Source of the DNA: Lichenicola sp964249915
Lineage (GTDB): Bacteria > Pseudomonadota > Alphaproteobacteria > Acetobacterales > Acetobacteraceae
Reading direction: 5' to 3'
Assembly: GCA_964249915.1 (NCBI GenBank)
Contig: CAXUEL010000066.1
Coordinates: forward strand, 1 to 14,800
Length of the DNA stretch: 14,800 bases
Made by a program: the position numbers and the translations under genes. The notes under the pieces were generated by a model, which was not told the DNA's origin, searched no databases, and saw nothing but the letters and a program-made list of their open reading frames with translations. Shown here piece by piece: positions 8,619 to 14,800 of the stretch. Numbering within the stretch: position 1 is the stretch's first letter; each line of letters opens with the position of its first letter.

Positions 8619-9068
8619 ATGGGCTACGAACGCCGCTCGGTCGACCTGTCCGGCTATCCGGATCTCGTCGTGATCTATCTCGGCTATCGCGCGACCAGCC
8701 TCGCTGGCCTGCGCACGATGCTGCGGATCGGGCGCGGCCTGCGGGAGATCCGCAGCGACCCCCCGGACGGCCTGCTGTCGCACGAGGGGATGTGGTTCGG
8801 CATCACGCATCCCGGGTTCCGGCAGTACTGGCGCGACTTCGACAGCCTGGAGGCCTTCACCCGGGCGGCGCGGCACAAGGGATGGTGGCGCGATTTCGCC
8901 GGCAACCCCCGGGCCGGCGGCATCTGGCACGAGACCTACCGGATCGGCGGCGGGATGGAGGCGATCTATTCCGGGATGCCGCCGATCGGGTTCGCCAGCT
9001 TCGCGCCGGCGCGCGATCCGCAGGGCCCGTTCATGACCGCTCGGCAACGCATGGCCAGTCCGGCCTGA
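8619..9068 (+). CDS. DUF4188 family protein (monooxygenase-like barrel)
   Basis: A 149-residue protein of the DUF4188 family. Recognisable elements are DLSGYPDLVVIYLGYRATSL with GLRTMLRIG at the N-terminus, YWRDFDSLEAFTRA in the middle, and GGIWHETYRIGGGMEAIYSGMPPIGFASFAP near the end. The family is often labelled monooxygenase-like because of its barrel fold, but no substrate is known. Two ATGs are close together at 8613 and 8619. AAGGAG (8607-8612) directly abuts the first and is six bases before the second, so ATG 8619 (MGYERRSVDL) is the better start. It follows the EthD gene by 34 bp in the same unit. Its stop is only 3 bp from the stop of the convergent ABC permease gene. Confidence 0.85.
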   Translation: MGYERRSVDLSGYPDLVVIYLGYRATSLAGLRTMLRIGRGLREIRSDPPDGLLSHEGMWFGITHPGFRQYWRDFDSLEAFTRAARHKGWWRDFAGNPRAGGIWHETYRIGGGMEAIYSGMPPIGFASFAPARDPQGPFMTARQRMASPA

Positions 9069-9071
9069 CCG

Positions 9072-10079
9072 TCACGCGGCGCCGCGCGCCGCCAGCCGGG
9101 CGCGGTAGGAGTCCAGGATCACCGCGCCGATGATCACGCCGCCGGTGATGATCTGCCGCACGAAGTCCGTCACCCCCATCAGGATCAGGCCGTTGGCGAG
9201 CACGCCGATGATCGCCGCTCCAAGCAGGGTGCCGACCAGCGAGCCGCGCCCGCCGGACAGGCTGGTGCCGCCGATGATGACGGCAGCGATGGCGTTGAGC
9301 TCGAAGCCGATGCCCAGGATCGGGTTGGCGATGGTCAGCCGCGTCATGTACACCAGCGCCGCGATGCCGACGCACAGACCGGTGACGGTGAAGGCGAGCA
9401 CCTTGAACACGAGCGGCCGGTGTCCGGACAGGCGCACCGCCTCCTCGTTGTTGCCGATCGCATAGATCATCCGCCCGAACACGGTGCGCGTCAGCACCAC
9501 CCAGCCGGCTGCCAGCAGCAGCAGCGCCAGCACGAACATCACCGGCACGCCGAGCACGCTCGCGGTGCCGAACGCGGTGAAGCTGTCGGGGAAGTCGTAG
9601 ATCGTGCGCGCGTTGGTCACCTCCAGCGCCGCCCCGCGCGCCACGTTGAGCATGCCCAGCGTGACGATGAAGCTCGGCACCCGCCAGAACGACGACACGA
9701 AGCCGTTCAGCGCGCCGCACGCCATGCCGACCGCCAGGCTGGCCAGGATCCCCAGCCCGATCGCCACCGGATCGGACAGGCCGTCCAGCTTCAGCACGGT
9801 GCCCGCGACCACCGCGCACAGCGCCATCACCGCGCCCACCGACAGGTCGATGCCGCCGATCAGGATCGCGAAGGTCATGCCGGTGGCGAGGATCAGGTTG
9901 ATGGTGATCTGGGTGAGGATGTTCGCCACGTTCTCGTGCGTGGTGAAGTCGGGTGCGACGACGGCGAAGAACACCACCATCGCCAGCAGCGCCAGGCCGA
10001 TCCCGGCCTCGCGCAGCGCCCGGCGGGCGAGGCTGCCGCCGCCGGAAACGGGTGCGGCGGACGCGTTGGTCACTGACAT
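9072..10079 (-). CDS. CUT2-type sugar ABC transporter permease (RbsC-like)
   Basis: A 335-residue polytopic inner-membrane protein with about eight to ten hydrophobic segments. CUT2/branched-type permease marks are present: LILATGMTFAILIGGIDLSVGAVMAL near the N-terminus, VPSFIVTLGMLNVARGAAL in the middle, FGRMIYAIGNNEEAVRLSG facing the ATPase, and LNAIAAVIIGGTSLSGGRGS followed by GVLANGLILMGV toward the C-terminus. It would form the translocation pore as a dimer with the ATPase encoded just upstream. The ATG at 10079 follows the ATPase stop by 10 bp, with AGGG as a modest SD. It is the last gene of the three-gene operon, and there is no room for a terminator before the convergent DUF4188 gene. 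The substrate is some monosaccharide or polyol and cannot be specified. Confidence 0.94.
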   Translation of the reverse strand: MSVTNASAAPVSGGGSLARRALREAGIGLALLAMVVFFAVVAPDFTTHENVANILTQITINLILATGMTFAILIGGIDLSVGAVMALCAVVAGTVLKLDGLSDPVAIGLGILASLAVGMACGALNGFVSSFWRVPSFIVTLGMLNVARGAALEVTNARTIYDFPDSFTAFGTASVLGVPVMFVLALLLLAAGWVVLTRTVFGRMIYAIGNNEEAVRLSGHRPLVFKVLAFTVTGLCVGIAALVYMTRLTIANPILGIGFELNAIAAVIIGGTSLSGGRGSLVGTLLGAAIIGVLANGLILMGVTDFVRQIITGGVIIGAVILDSYRARLAARGAA

Positions 10080-10089
10080 GGTGCGCGCC

Positions 10090-11607
10090 CTAGGCTGTCT
10101 GCATGAACTGGCTGTAGGCGAGGGACAGGATGCGCTCCTCGCTGAACTCCGCCCGCGCCACCTCGCCGGCGAGCCCGCCGCGCGACAGCACCAGGATGCG
10201 GTCGCACAGGTGCATCAGCTCGGGCAGCTCCGACGACACCACCAGGATCGCCCGCCCGTCGGCAGCCAGCCGGCCGAGCAGGGCGTAGATCTCCGCCTTG
10301 GCGCCGACGTCGATGCCGCGCGTCGGCTCGTCCAGCATCAGCACCGGGGCCTCGTCGCCGAACAGCCACTTCGCCAGCACCACCTTCTGCTGGTTGCCGC
10401 CGGACAGCTCCACCACCGGCTGCTCCGGCCCGCTCAGCCGGATCGCCAGCTCCGCGGTCATCCGCACCGTGGCCTCGCGTTCGGCGCCGCGGCGGACGAA
10501 GCCGGCGCGCGTGACTCGGGCCAGGCGGGCCAGGGTGGTGTTCACCCGCGCCGCCATCGGCAGCACCAGGCCTTCCTCCTTGCGGTTCTCCGTCACCAGG
10601 CAGATGCCGGCGCGCACCGCGTCGCGTGGCGAGCGGATCGCGACCGGCCGGCCCTCGCGCAGGATGCGACCGCTCCGCCGCGGATCGGCGCCGAAGATCG
10701 CCCGCACCAGCTCGGTCCGTCCGGCGCCGACCAGCCCGGCCAGGCCCAGGATCTCGCCGTGGCGCAGGCTGAAGTCGAGGCCCGGACCCGGCGGCGCCCC
10801 CGCGGGGCGCAGGTTCTCCACCCGCAGCGCTTCGCGTCCGAGCGGCGCCCCGGCCAGGGGCGCCTGTGCCGCCAGGGTGCGGCCGATCATGTGCCGGACC
10901 AGCGCGCCCGGATCGGTGTCGGCCGTCGCCGAGGTGTCCACCCTGCGGCCGTTGCGCAGCACCGTCACCCGGTCGCACAGCGAAAAGATCTCGCCCAGGT
11001 GGTGCGACACGTAGATCAGGGTCAGGCCGTCCCGCTTGAGCAGCCCGATCTGCTCGAACAGCCTTCCGGCTTCGCGCGGGGTGAGGGTGGCGGTCGGCTC
11101 GTCCAGCACCAGCACCCGGCCGCGGCTCGACAGCGCCCGCGCGATCTCCACCAGCTGCATCTGCGCGATGCCGAGCCGCTCCACCGGGGTGCGCGGCGAC
11201 ACCTCGCTCAGGCCCACGCGGGCCAGCAGCGCCTCCGCCTCGGCCTCCATCGCGCGCCGGTCGACGAAGCCGAGGCGCCGGCGCGGCAGCCGCTCGAACA
11301 GCAGGTTCTCCGCCACGCTCAGCGCCGGCAGCAGGTTGAATTCCTGGTGCACCACGCGGATGCCGGCGCGGATCGCGTCCAGTGGCGATTGCGGGGCATA
11401 GGGCGCGCCGGCCAGCGTCATGCGGCCGGCATCCGGGCGGTGGATGCCGGCCAGCAGCCGGATCAGGCTCGACTTGCCGGCACCGTTCTCGCCGGCCAGC
11501 GCGTGCATCTCGCCGTCTGCGAAGTCGAGGTCCACCCCGTCCAGCGCCACCACCCCGGGAAACCGCTTGGTCAGCCCCTGGAGGCGCAGGATCGGCTCCG
11601 CCGGCAC
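10090..11607 (-). CDS. CUT2-type sugar ABC transporter double ATPase (RbsA-like)
   Basis: A 505-residue protein with two ABC domains in one chain, as in RbsA/XylG. Domain 1 has Walker A GENGAGKS (residues 39-46), a Q-loop around HQEFNLLPALSVAENL, the CUT2-style signature LGIAQMQLVEIARAL, Walker B VLVLDEPTATLT and H-loop YVSHHL. Domain 2 has the degenerate Walker A GLVGAGRTEL, the TENRKEEGL segment, signature ELSGGNQQKVVLAKWL and Walker B VLMLDEPTRGIDVGAKAEIY. The degenerate second nucleotide site is normal for this family. The open frame runs on through the upstream binding-protein gene to 12528, but that part is shadow sequence. The only plausible start is GTG 11607 (PAEPILRLQGLTKRF), 17 bp after the upstream stop; the SD is weak, so translational coupling is likely. 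Confidence 0.94.
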   Translation of the reverse strand: MPAEPILRLQGLTKRFPGVVALDGVDLDFADGEMHALAGENGAGKSSLIRLLAGIHRPDAGRMTLAGAPYAPQSPLDAIRAGIRVVHQEFNLLPALSVAENLLFERLPRRRLGFVDRRAMEAEAEALLARVGLSEVSPRTPVERLGIAQMQLVEIARALSSRGRVLVLDEPTATLTPREAGRLFEQIGLLKRDGLTLIYVSHHLGEIFSLCDRVTVLRNGRRVDTSATADTDPGALVRHMIGRTLAAQAPLAGAPLGREALRVENLRPAGAPPGPGLDFSLRHGEILGLAGLVGAGRTELVRAIFGADPRRSGRILREGRPVAIRSPRDAVRAGICLVTENRKEEGLVLPMAARVNTTLARLARVTRAGFVRRGAEREATVRMTAELAIRLSGPEQPVVELSGGNQQKVVLAKWLFGDEAPVLMLDEPTRGIDVGAKAEIYALLGRLAADGRAILVVSSELPELMHLCDRILVLSRGGLAGEVARAEFSEERILSLAYSQFMQTA

Positions 11608-11624
11608 GGACCGGGTATCCGGAA

Positions 11625-12554
11625 CTACGCGGTGACCAGCTTCAGCGGCGTCCTGATCCACCCGGTGAGGGTCTGGCCGGCGATCTCCTTCATGGCGTTG
11701 TCGATGCCGTCGCCGGCGAGCTGCGCGCCGAACTGGTCCACCGTCGCCAGCACCTTGCCGTCCTTGAGCAGCGGCTGGATCGCCGGGATGTTGTCGAAGC
11801 TCACCACCTTGATCTGCCCCGACCGCCCGGCCGCGTCGATCGCCTTGACCACGCCCAGCGTCATGGAATCGTTCGCCGCCAGCACGCCCTGGATGTCGTG
11901 GTGCGCGGTCAGCATGTTGGAGAACACCGTGTTGGCCTCCTCGGTCTCCCAGTGCGCGGTGCGGCTGTCGAGCAGGGTCAGCCCGCCGGCCGAGATCGCG
12001 TCGGTGAACCCCAGCTTGCGCTGCACCCCGTTCTCCGCCCCCGGGTTGCCCTCGATGATCACCACCTTGCCGCCGCGCCCCAACGCCTTGGCCAGCACGT
12101 CGCCGGACAGGCGGGCGCCGGCGCGGTTGTCCGGACCCACGAACACGATGTCGACGCCGTGCTTCTTCATCGCCGCCGGGTCGAACGCCACGTCGATGTT
12201 GACCACCTTGATGCCGGCGCGGATCGCCCGGATCACCGGCGACAGCAGAGCCCGGCTGTCCGCGGGAGCGATGACGATGGCGTCGACCTTGCGCGTCACC
12301 AGGTTCTCGACCGCGGCGATCTGCCCGTCGATGTCGGTCTCGGACTGGATGCCGAGCGGGATCAGCGTCAGGTCGCCGCGCTGCTGCACGTGGCGCACGG
12401 CGCCTTCCTGCATGTCCTTGAAGAACTCGTTGGCCAGCGACTTCATCACCAGCCCGACCACCGGCTTGCGGCCGGTCTGGGCCAGGGCGAGGCCGGGTGC
12501 GGCTGCGAGCGTGCCGGCGGCGGCGCACGCCGCCAGGAATGAGCGACGATCCAT
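11625..12554 (-). CDS. Sugar ABC transporter substrate-binding protein with Tat-type signal
   Basis: A 309-residue periplasmic binding protein of the ribose/galactose type (Peripla_BP_4). The signal peptide MDRRSFLAACAAAG...ALALA has twin arginines followed by SFL, so Tat export is likely; cleavage is predicted after A25. Family marks are VVGLVMKSLANEFFKDMQEGA at the first strand and helix, VDAIVIAPADSRALLSPVIRA, GIKVVNIDVAF, FVGPDNRAGARLSGDVLAKAL, VLAANDSMTLGVVKAI and VVSFDNIPAIQPLLKDGKVLATVDQ. It delivers the sugar to the permease. The frame is open to 12653, but ATG 12554 begins the signal peptide and has GGGGGAA six bases upstream. It is first in the operon, as usual for CUT2 systems. The LAAC at residues 7-10 is not a lipobox, because no hydrophobic stretch precedes it. 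No catabolic enzyme is adjacent to reveal the sugar. Confidence 0.94.
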   Translation of the reverse strand: MDRRSFLAACAAAGTLAAAPGLALAQTGRKPVVGLVMKSLANEFFKDMQEGAVRHVQQRGDLTLIPLGIQSETDIDGQIAAVENLVTRKVDAIVIAPADSRALLSPVIRAIRAGIKVVNIDVAFDPAAMKKHGVDIVFVGPDNRAGARLSGDVLAKALGRGGKVVIIEGNPGAENGVQRKLGFTDAISAGGLTLLDSRTAHWETEEANTVFSNMLTAHHDIQGVLAANDSMTLGVVKAIDAAGRSGQIKVVSFDNIPAIQPLLKDGKVLATVDQFGAQLAGDGIDNAMKEIAGQTLTGWIRTPLKLVTA

Positions 12555-12614
12555 GTGTGTTTCCCCCACGTGCCGGTCGTTGCCGGACGCGGAGCCAAGA
12601 CTACCGGTCCTGCT

Positions 12615-12635
12615 CCCGCCGCGATAGGCGGCGGG
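12615..12635. other. GC-rich hairpin upstream of the ABC operon
   Basis: CCCGCCGC (12615-12622) pairs with GCGGCGGG (12628-12635) around a 5-nt loop, extended by CT/AG with one bulged G. On the - strand it lies just behind the stop of the small ORF (12650) and about 60 nt before the binding-protein start. It may end the upstream transcript or fold in the operon leader; no T-tract follows on the - strand. I could not place a convincing -35/-10 in this interval. Confidence 0.35.
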
Positions 12636-12649
12636 GAGGCCGGATCGTT

Positions 12650-13024
12650 TCATTCACGATAGCGGGGCCGCCGCGATGACGTGGCGCCGGCGATCGCCCG
12701 TAGAGGCCCGCTTCGATCGCGCGGCTGACGGTCCTCCGACGTCAGCGACCTCCGGGTGTCGTCGCGGTCACAACTTGCCACGGCGCGGCGTCGTGGCTGC
12801 TCCCGTACGGTCTGTTCCAGGCGGCCCAGGCGCTCGCCGTGGTCCATGATTGTCGCCAGGGCCGTCTCGGCATCACCGGCGTTCTCGCGGCGGATCCGCG
12901 TGATGTTGCACTCGATGGCCGGGACGCGCCGGTCGAGCCGCGCCGGCACGTCGGTATGCTCGGCCTGAGTGGCGCGGACGCCTCGACGCGGCTCCACGAC
13001 CAGGTTGTCGGGCTGGTCGCTCAC
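12650..13024 (-). pseudogene. Small coiled-coil ORF, probably decaying
   Basis: From GTG 13024 (AGAGG lies about six bases upstream) the frame encodes about 124 residues beginning VSDQPDNLVVEPRRGVRA. This resembles a widespread short alphaproteobacterial protein type that starts (M)S-x-x-PDNLVLE.LR.IRA and continues as a coiled coil (here ATQAEHTDVPARLDRRVPAIE...ERLGRLEQTV). Compared with that remembered pattern, several heptad positions carry Pro, Cys or Arg, and after LEQTV the sequence becomes an Arg/Ser/Asp-rich tail with no homology feel, as expected after a frameshift. Function is unknown even for intact relatives. It could still be a functional short protein. No better gene was seen on either strand between 12555 and 13076. 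Confidence 0.4.
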
Positions 13025-13054
13025 GTGCACCTCTCGGAGCGTCCGGGTGGTGCA

Positions 13055-13073
13055 GGCCGGCATGGGACCGGCC
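13055..13073 (-). terminator. Hairpin just after the hydroquinone reductase gene
   Basis: GGCCGG (13055-13060) and CCGGCC (13068-13073) form a perfect 6-bp all-GC stem with a 7-nt loop, starting three bases beyond the stop codon. No T-tract follows, so it is a weak or Rho-assisted terminator at best. Confidence 0.35.
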
Positions 13074-13076
13074 CGC

Positions 13077-14057
13077 TCAGGAGGCAAACCGCGTCGCGCG
13101 ATCCGACGGCTCGTCTAGCGCGAGGACCGGCCCCATCGGCACGATCCGGTTCGGGTTGATGGTCGGGTGGCTCATGTAGTAGTGCCGCTTGATGTGGCCG
13201 AGATCGACCGTCTCCGCCACGCCGGGCCGCTGGTACACGTCGCGGGTGAAGCCCCACAGCGCCGGGTAGTCGACGATCCGTCGCAGGTTGCACTTGAAGT
13301 GCCCGTGATACACCGCGTCGAAACGCACCAGGGTGGTGAACAGCCGGATGTCGGCCTCGGTCAGCGCGTCGCCGACCAGGTATTGCCGCGTCGCGAGGCG
13401 CTCCTCCAGCCAGTCCAGCGTGCCAGACAGCGCCGTCACCGCCTCCTCGTACGCCGCCTGGGTGGTGGCGAAGCCGGCGCGATACACCCCGTTGTTGACC
13501 GTCGCGTAGACGCGCGCGTTGACCGCATCGATCTCCGGACGCAACGGCGCCGGCGAGTAGTCGCCTTGTGCCGCGCCGACCCCGTCGAAGGCGCCGTTGA
13601 ACATGCGCAGGATGTCGGCGCTCTCGTTGGACACGATCGTGTTCCGCTCGCGGTCCCACAGCACCGGCACCGTCACCCGCCCGGTGTAGTGCGGCTCGGC
13701 GGCGACGTAGAGCTGGTGCAGGTGCGAGGCTCCGAGGATCGGATCCGGGATCACCCCCGGGCCCTGCTCGAAGCTCCAGCCCTGCTCGCCCATCAGCCAG
13801 TGCGTCACCGACAGGCCGACCATCGGCTGCAGCCCCTTCAGGCTGCGCATGATCAGCGTGCGGTGCGCCCACGGGCAGGCGAGCGACACGAACAGGTGGT
13901 AGCGGCCCGGCTCCGCCTTGAACCCTCCTTCGCCGGTCGGCCCGACCGAGCCGTCCGCCGTCACCCAGTTGCGGAACAGGCTGTCCTGGCGCTCGAACCG
14001 GCCGTCCCGGTTCTCGTACCACTGGTCCTGCCAGTGCCCGTCGACGAGCAGCCCCAT
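13077..14057 (-). CDS. yqjG: Glutathionyl-hydroquinone reductase (xi-class GST, YqjG/ECM4/PcpF family)
   Basis: A 326-residue cytoplasmic enzyme that reductively removes glutathione from glutathionyl-hydroquinones, recycling quinones trapped by GSH. The catalytic Cys is C61 in SLACPWAHRTLIMR, the xi-class CPWA motif. Other conserved stretches are the N-terminal FxRQ/SxFRNWV (FERQDSLFRNWV), DPILGASHLHQLY, VTVPVLWDRERNTIVSNESADI(L), and the C-terminal helical domain with LVGDALTEADIRLFTTLVRFDAVYHGHFKCN. The end has the signature HIKRHYYMSHPTINPNRIVPMGP, whose Tyr residues line the hydroquinone site. Full length for the family. ATG 14057 follows the mop stop by 6 bp, and its GGAG (14067-14070) lies inside the last codons of mop, so translation is probably coupled. 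No aromatic degradation genes are adjacent, so a general protective role is likelier than a dedicated catabolic one. Confidence 0.95.
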   Translation of the reverse strand: MGLLVDGHWQDQWYENRDGRFERQDSLFRNWVTADGSVGPTGEGGFKAEPGRYHLFVSLACPWAHRTLIMRSLKGLQPMVGLSVTHWLMGEQGWSFEQGPGVIPDPILGASHLHQLYVAAEPHYTGRVTVPVLWDRERNTIVSNESADILRMFNGAFDGVGAAQGDYSPAPLRPEIDAVNARVYATVNNGVYRAGFATTQAAYEEAVTALSGTLDWLEERLATRQYLVGDALTEADIRLFTTLVRFDAVYHGHFKCNLRRIVDYPALWGFTRDVYQRPGVAETVDLGHIKRHYYMSHPTINPNRIVPMGPVLALDEPSDRATRFAS

Positions 14058-14063
14058 CGCCGT

Positions 14064-14273
14064 CTACTCCACCGCGATCATGACGTCGGACGACTTGATC
14101 ACCGCGCTCGCCTCCTGACCCACCGCAAGCCCCAGCTCGTCCACCGCCTCGTTGGTGATGGACGCCATCACCACCGCGCCGCCGGCAAGCTCGAGCCGCA
14201 CATGCGCGGTGGTGGCGCCCTTGGCCAGGGCCACCACGCGGCCGTGCAGGATGTTGCGCGCGCTGATTTTCAT
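14064..14273 (-). CDS. mop: Molybdopterin/molybdate-binding Mop protein (TOBE domain)
   Basis: A 69-residue single TOBE/Mop-domain protein: MKISARNILHGRVVALAKGATTAHVRLEL, then GGAVVMASITNEAVDELGLAVGQEASAVIKSSDVMIAVE. The SARN start, the G-V-x-x-x-x-x-GA-x-x-A-x-V segment, the SITNEA loop and the KSSDVM(I/L) end are the classic Mop pattern; such proteins form hexamers that bind molybdate and act as a cytoplasmic store or buffer. ATG 14273 has an excellent SD (AGGAGG, complement of 14281-14286) seven bases ahead. It is followed after 6 bp by the hydroquinone reductase gene and diverges from the sulfotransferase gene, with start codons only 14 bp apart. No modABC or molybdoenzyme gene lies in the window. 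Confidence 0.93.
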   Translation of the reverse strand: MKISARNILHGRVVALAKGATTAHVRLELAGGAVVMASITNEAVDELGLAVGQEASAVIKSSDVMIAVE

Positions 14274-14287
14274 GTCATGTCCTCCTC

Positions 14288-14800
14288 ATGGCCAGAACGG
14301 TCCACTTCATCTCCGGTTTGCCGCGCTCCGGCTCGACCCTGCTCGCCGCCCTGCTGCGTCAGAACCCGCTGCTGCGGGCGGAGATGAGCAGCCCGGTCGC
14401 GGTGCTGTGCGAGCGGGTGTTGCCGGTGATGGGGCAGGGCGAGTATGCGACCGCCTTCGACAACGGGCGCCGGCGCGCGGTGCTGAACGGGCTGATCGAC
14501 AGCTACCACGCCGACGCGCCGGCCGACGCGGTGCTGTTCGACACCAACCGCGCCTGGTGCGCGCACCTGCGCATCCTCGCCGAGCTGCGTCCGGACGCGT
14601 TCGTGATCGCCTGCGTGCGCGACCCGGTCTGGATCCTCGACAGCTTCGAGCGTCTGTTCCGGCGCAACACCTTTCTCGTGTCCCGCCTGCACGGCCTCTC
14701 CCACCCCGCCACCGTGTTCGACCGGGTGGAGCAGCTGATGGCGGTCACCGGCGCGTTCGGCGCCGCCTGGCAGGCGCTGCAGGACGCGTACTACGGCGAG
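14288..14800 (+). CDS. Sulfotransferase family protein, N-terminal part
   Basis: 171 residues are present and the frame is open at the window end, so the gene is 3' truncated here. It begins MARTVHFISGLPRSGSTLLA, with the P-loop-like PRSGST element (residues 12-17) that binds the 5'-phosphosulfate of PAPS. Further on, IACVRDPVWILDSFERLF has the RDP...S pattern of the 3'-phosphate-binding segment. Both are hallmarks of PAPS-dependent sulfotransferases of the bacterial Sulfotransfer_3 type. The acceptor is unknown. ATG 14288 is the only in-frame start, because an in-frame TGA stands at 14264-14266. No purine-rich SD precedes it: the region is CTCCTC, the complement of the mop SD. A leaderless or weakly translated mRNA is possible. 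It diverges from mop. Confidence 0.88.
   Translation, partial: MARTVHFISGLPRSGSTLLAALLRQNPLLRAEMSSPVAVLCERVLPVMGQGEYATAFDNGRRRAVLNGLIDSYHADAPADAVLFDTNRAWCAHLRILAELRPDAFVIACVRDPVWILDSFERLFRRNTFLVSRLHGLSHPATVFDRVEQLMAVTGAFGAAWQALQDAYYGE

Noticed and set aside
11608..12528. N-terminal extension giving an 812-aa ABC ATPase
   Set aside because: The extension overlaps the binding-protein gene in another frame and has no homology; RbsA-type ATPases are about 500 residues.
12525..12536. LAAC as a lipoprotein signal in the sugar-binding protein
   Set aside because: The Cys is residue 10, directly after the charged start with no hydrophobic core before it; the Tat/Sec cleavage site after A25 fits better.
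9604..12627. 1007-aa + strand frame over the ABC operon
   Set aside because: Fully antisense to three well-recognised ABC genes; no motif; Ser/Ala/Arg/Pro-rich composition typical of a shadow frame.
13167..14387. 406-aa + strand frame over the hydroquinone reductase and mop genes
   Set aside because: Antisense to two genes with clear family motifs and running into the sulfotransferase gene; no recognisable domain.

Overview
The window comes from a high-GC Gram-negative bacterium, most likely an alphaproteobacterium (Acetobacteraceae/Rhodospirillales type). Support is the strong G/C preference at third codon positions, a Tat-type sugar-binding protein, a type VI secretion (T6SS) gene pair, and a CUT2 sugar transporter beside a xi-class glutathione transferase. 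The genus cannot be fixed from sequence reading alone. No rRNA, tRNA, IS element, CRISPR array or phage gene was found.

Layout, left to right. (1) 1-1804, + strand: the 3' end of a T6SS cluster, with the C-terminal part of TssM followed by a PP2C-type Ser/Thr phosphatase of the PppA/Stp1 kind. The phosphatase is broken by a 10-N assembly gap next to a G/C-only tract. (2) 1922-2749, - strand: a DUF2306 membrane protein in a stretch of visibly lower GC. (3) 2891-5110, - strand: katG, with a terminator-like hairpin behind it and a perfect ATAG-N7-CTAT (OxyR-type) element about 120 bp in front. (4) 5298-7532, - strand: a 744-residue TPR/GT41 glycosyltransferase related to O-GlcNAc transferases. 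(5) 7576-9068: a TetR/WHG repressor on the - strand, divergent from a two-gene + strand unit (EthD-like and DUF4188 proteins). The start region between them carries overlapping promoters and a direct repeat. (6) 9072-12554, - strand: a complete CUT2 sugar ABC operon, transcribed binding protein, then double ATPase, then permease. (7) 12650-13024, - strand: a small, probably decaying coiled-coil ORF. (8) 13077-14273, - strand: a molybdopterin-binding Mop/TOBE protein, translationally close to a glutathionyl-hydroquinone reductase. (9) 14288-14800, + strand: the N-terminal part of a sulfotransferase-like protein, running off the window.

How the genes relate. TssM and the phosphatase belong to one secretion system: membrane-complex anchor and post-translational switch. 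KatG and the hydroquinone reductase are both redox-defence enzymes but lie far apart and need not be co-regulated. The TetR/EthD/DUF4188 block looks like a self-contained ligand-responsive unit, and TetR could also be co-transcribed with the GT41 gene 43 bp behind it. The ABC operon has no catabolic gene beside it, so its sugar cannot be named.

Most of the window is ordinary accessory-genome content. The points most worth a second look are the divergent TetR control region, the OxyR-like site of katG, the orphan GT41 enzyme, the 14-bp divergent start of mop and the sulfotransferase, and the assembly defect in the phosphatase.
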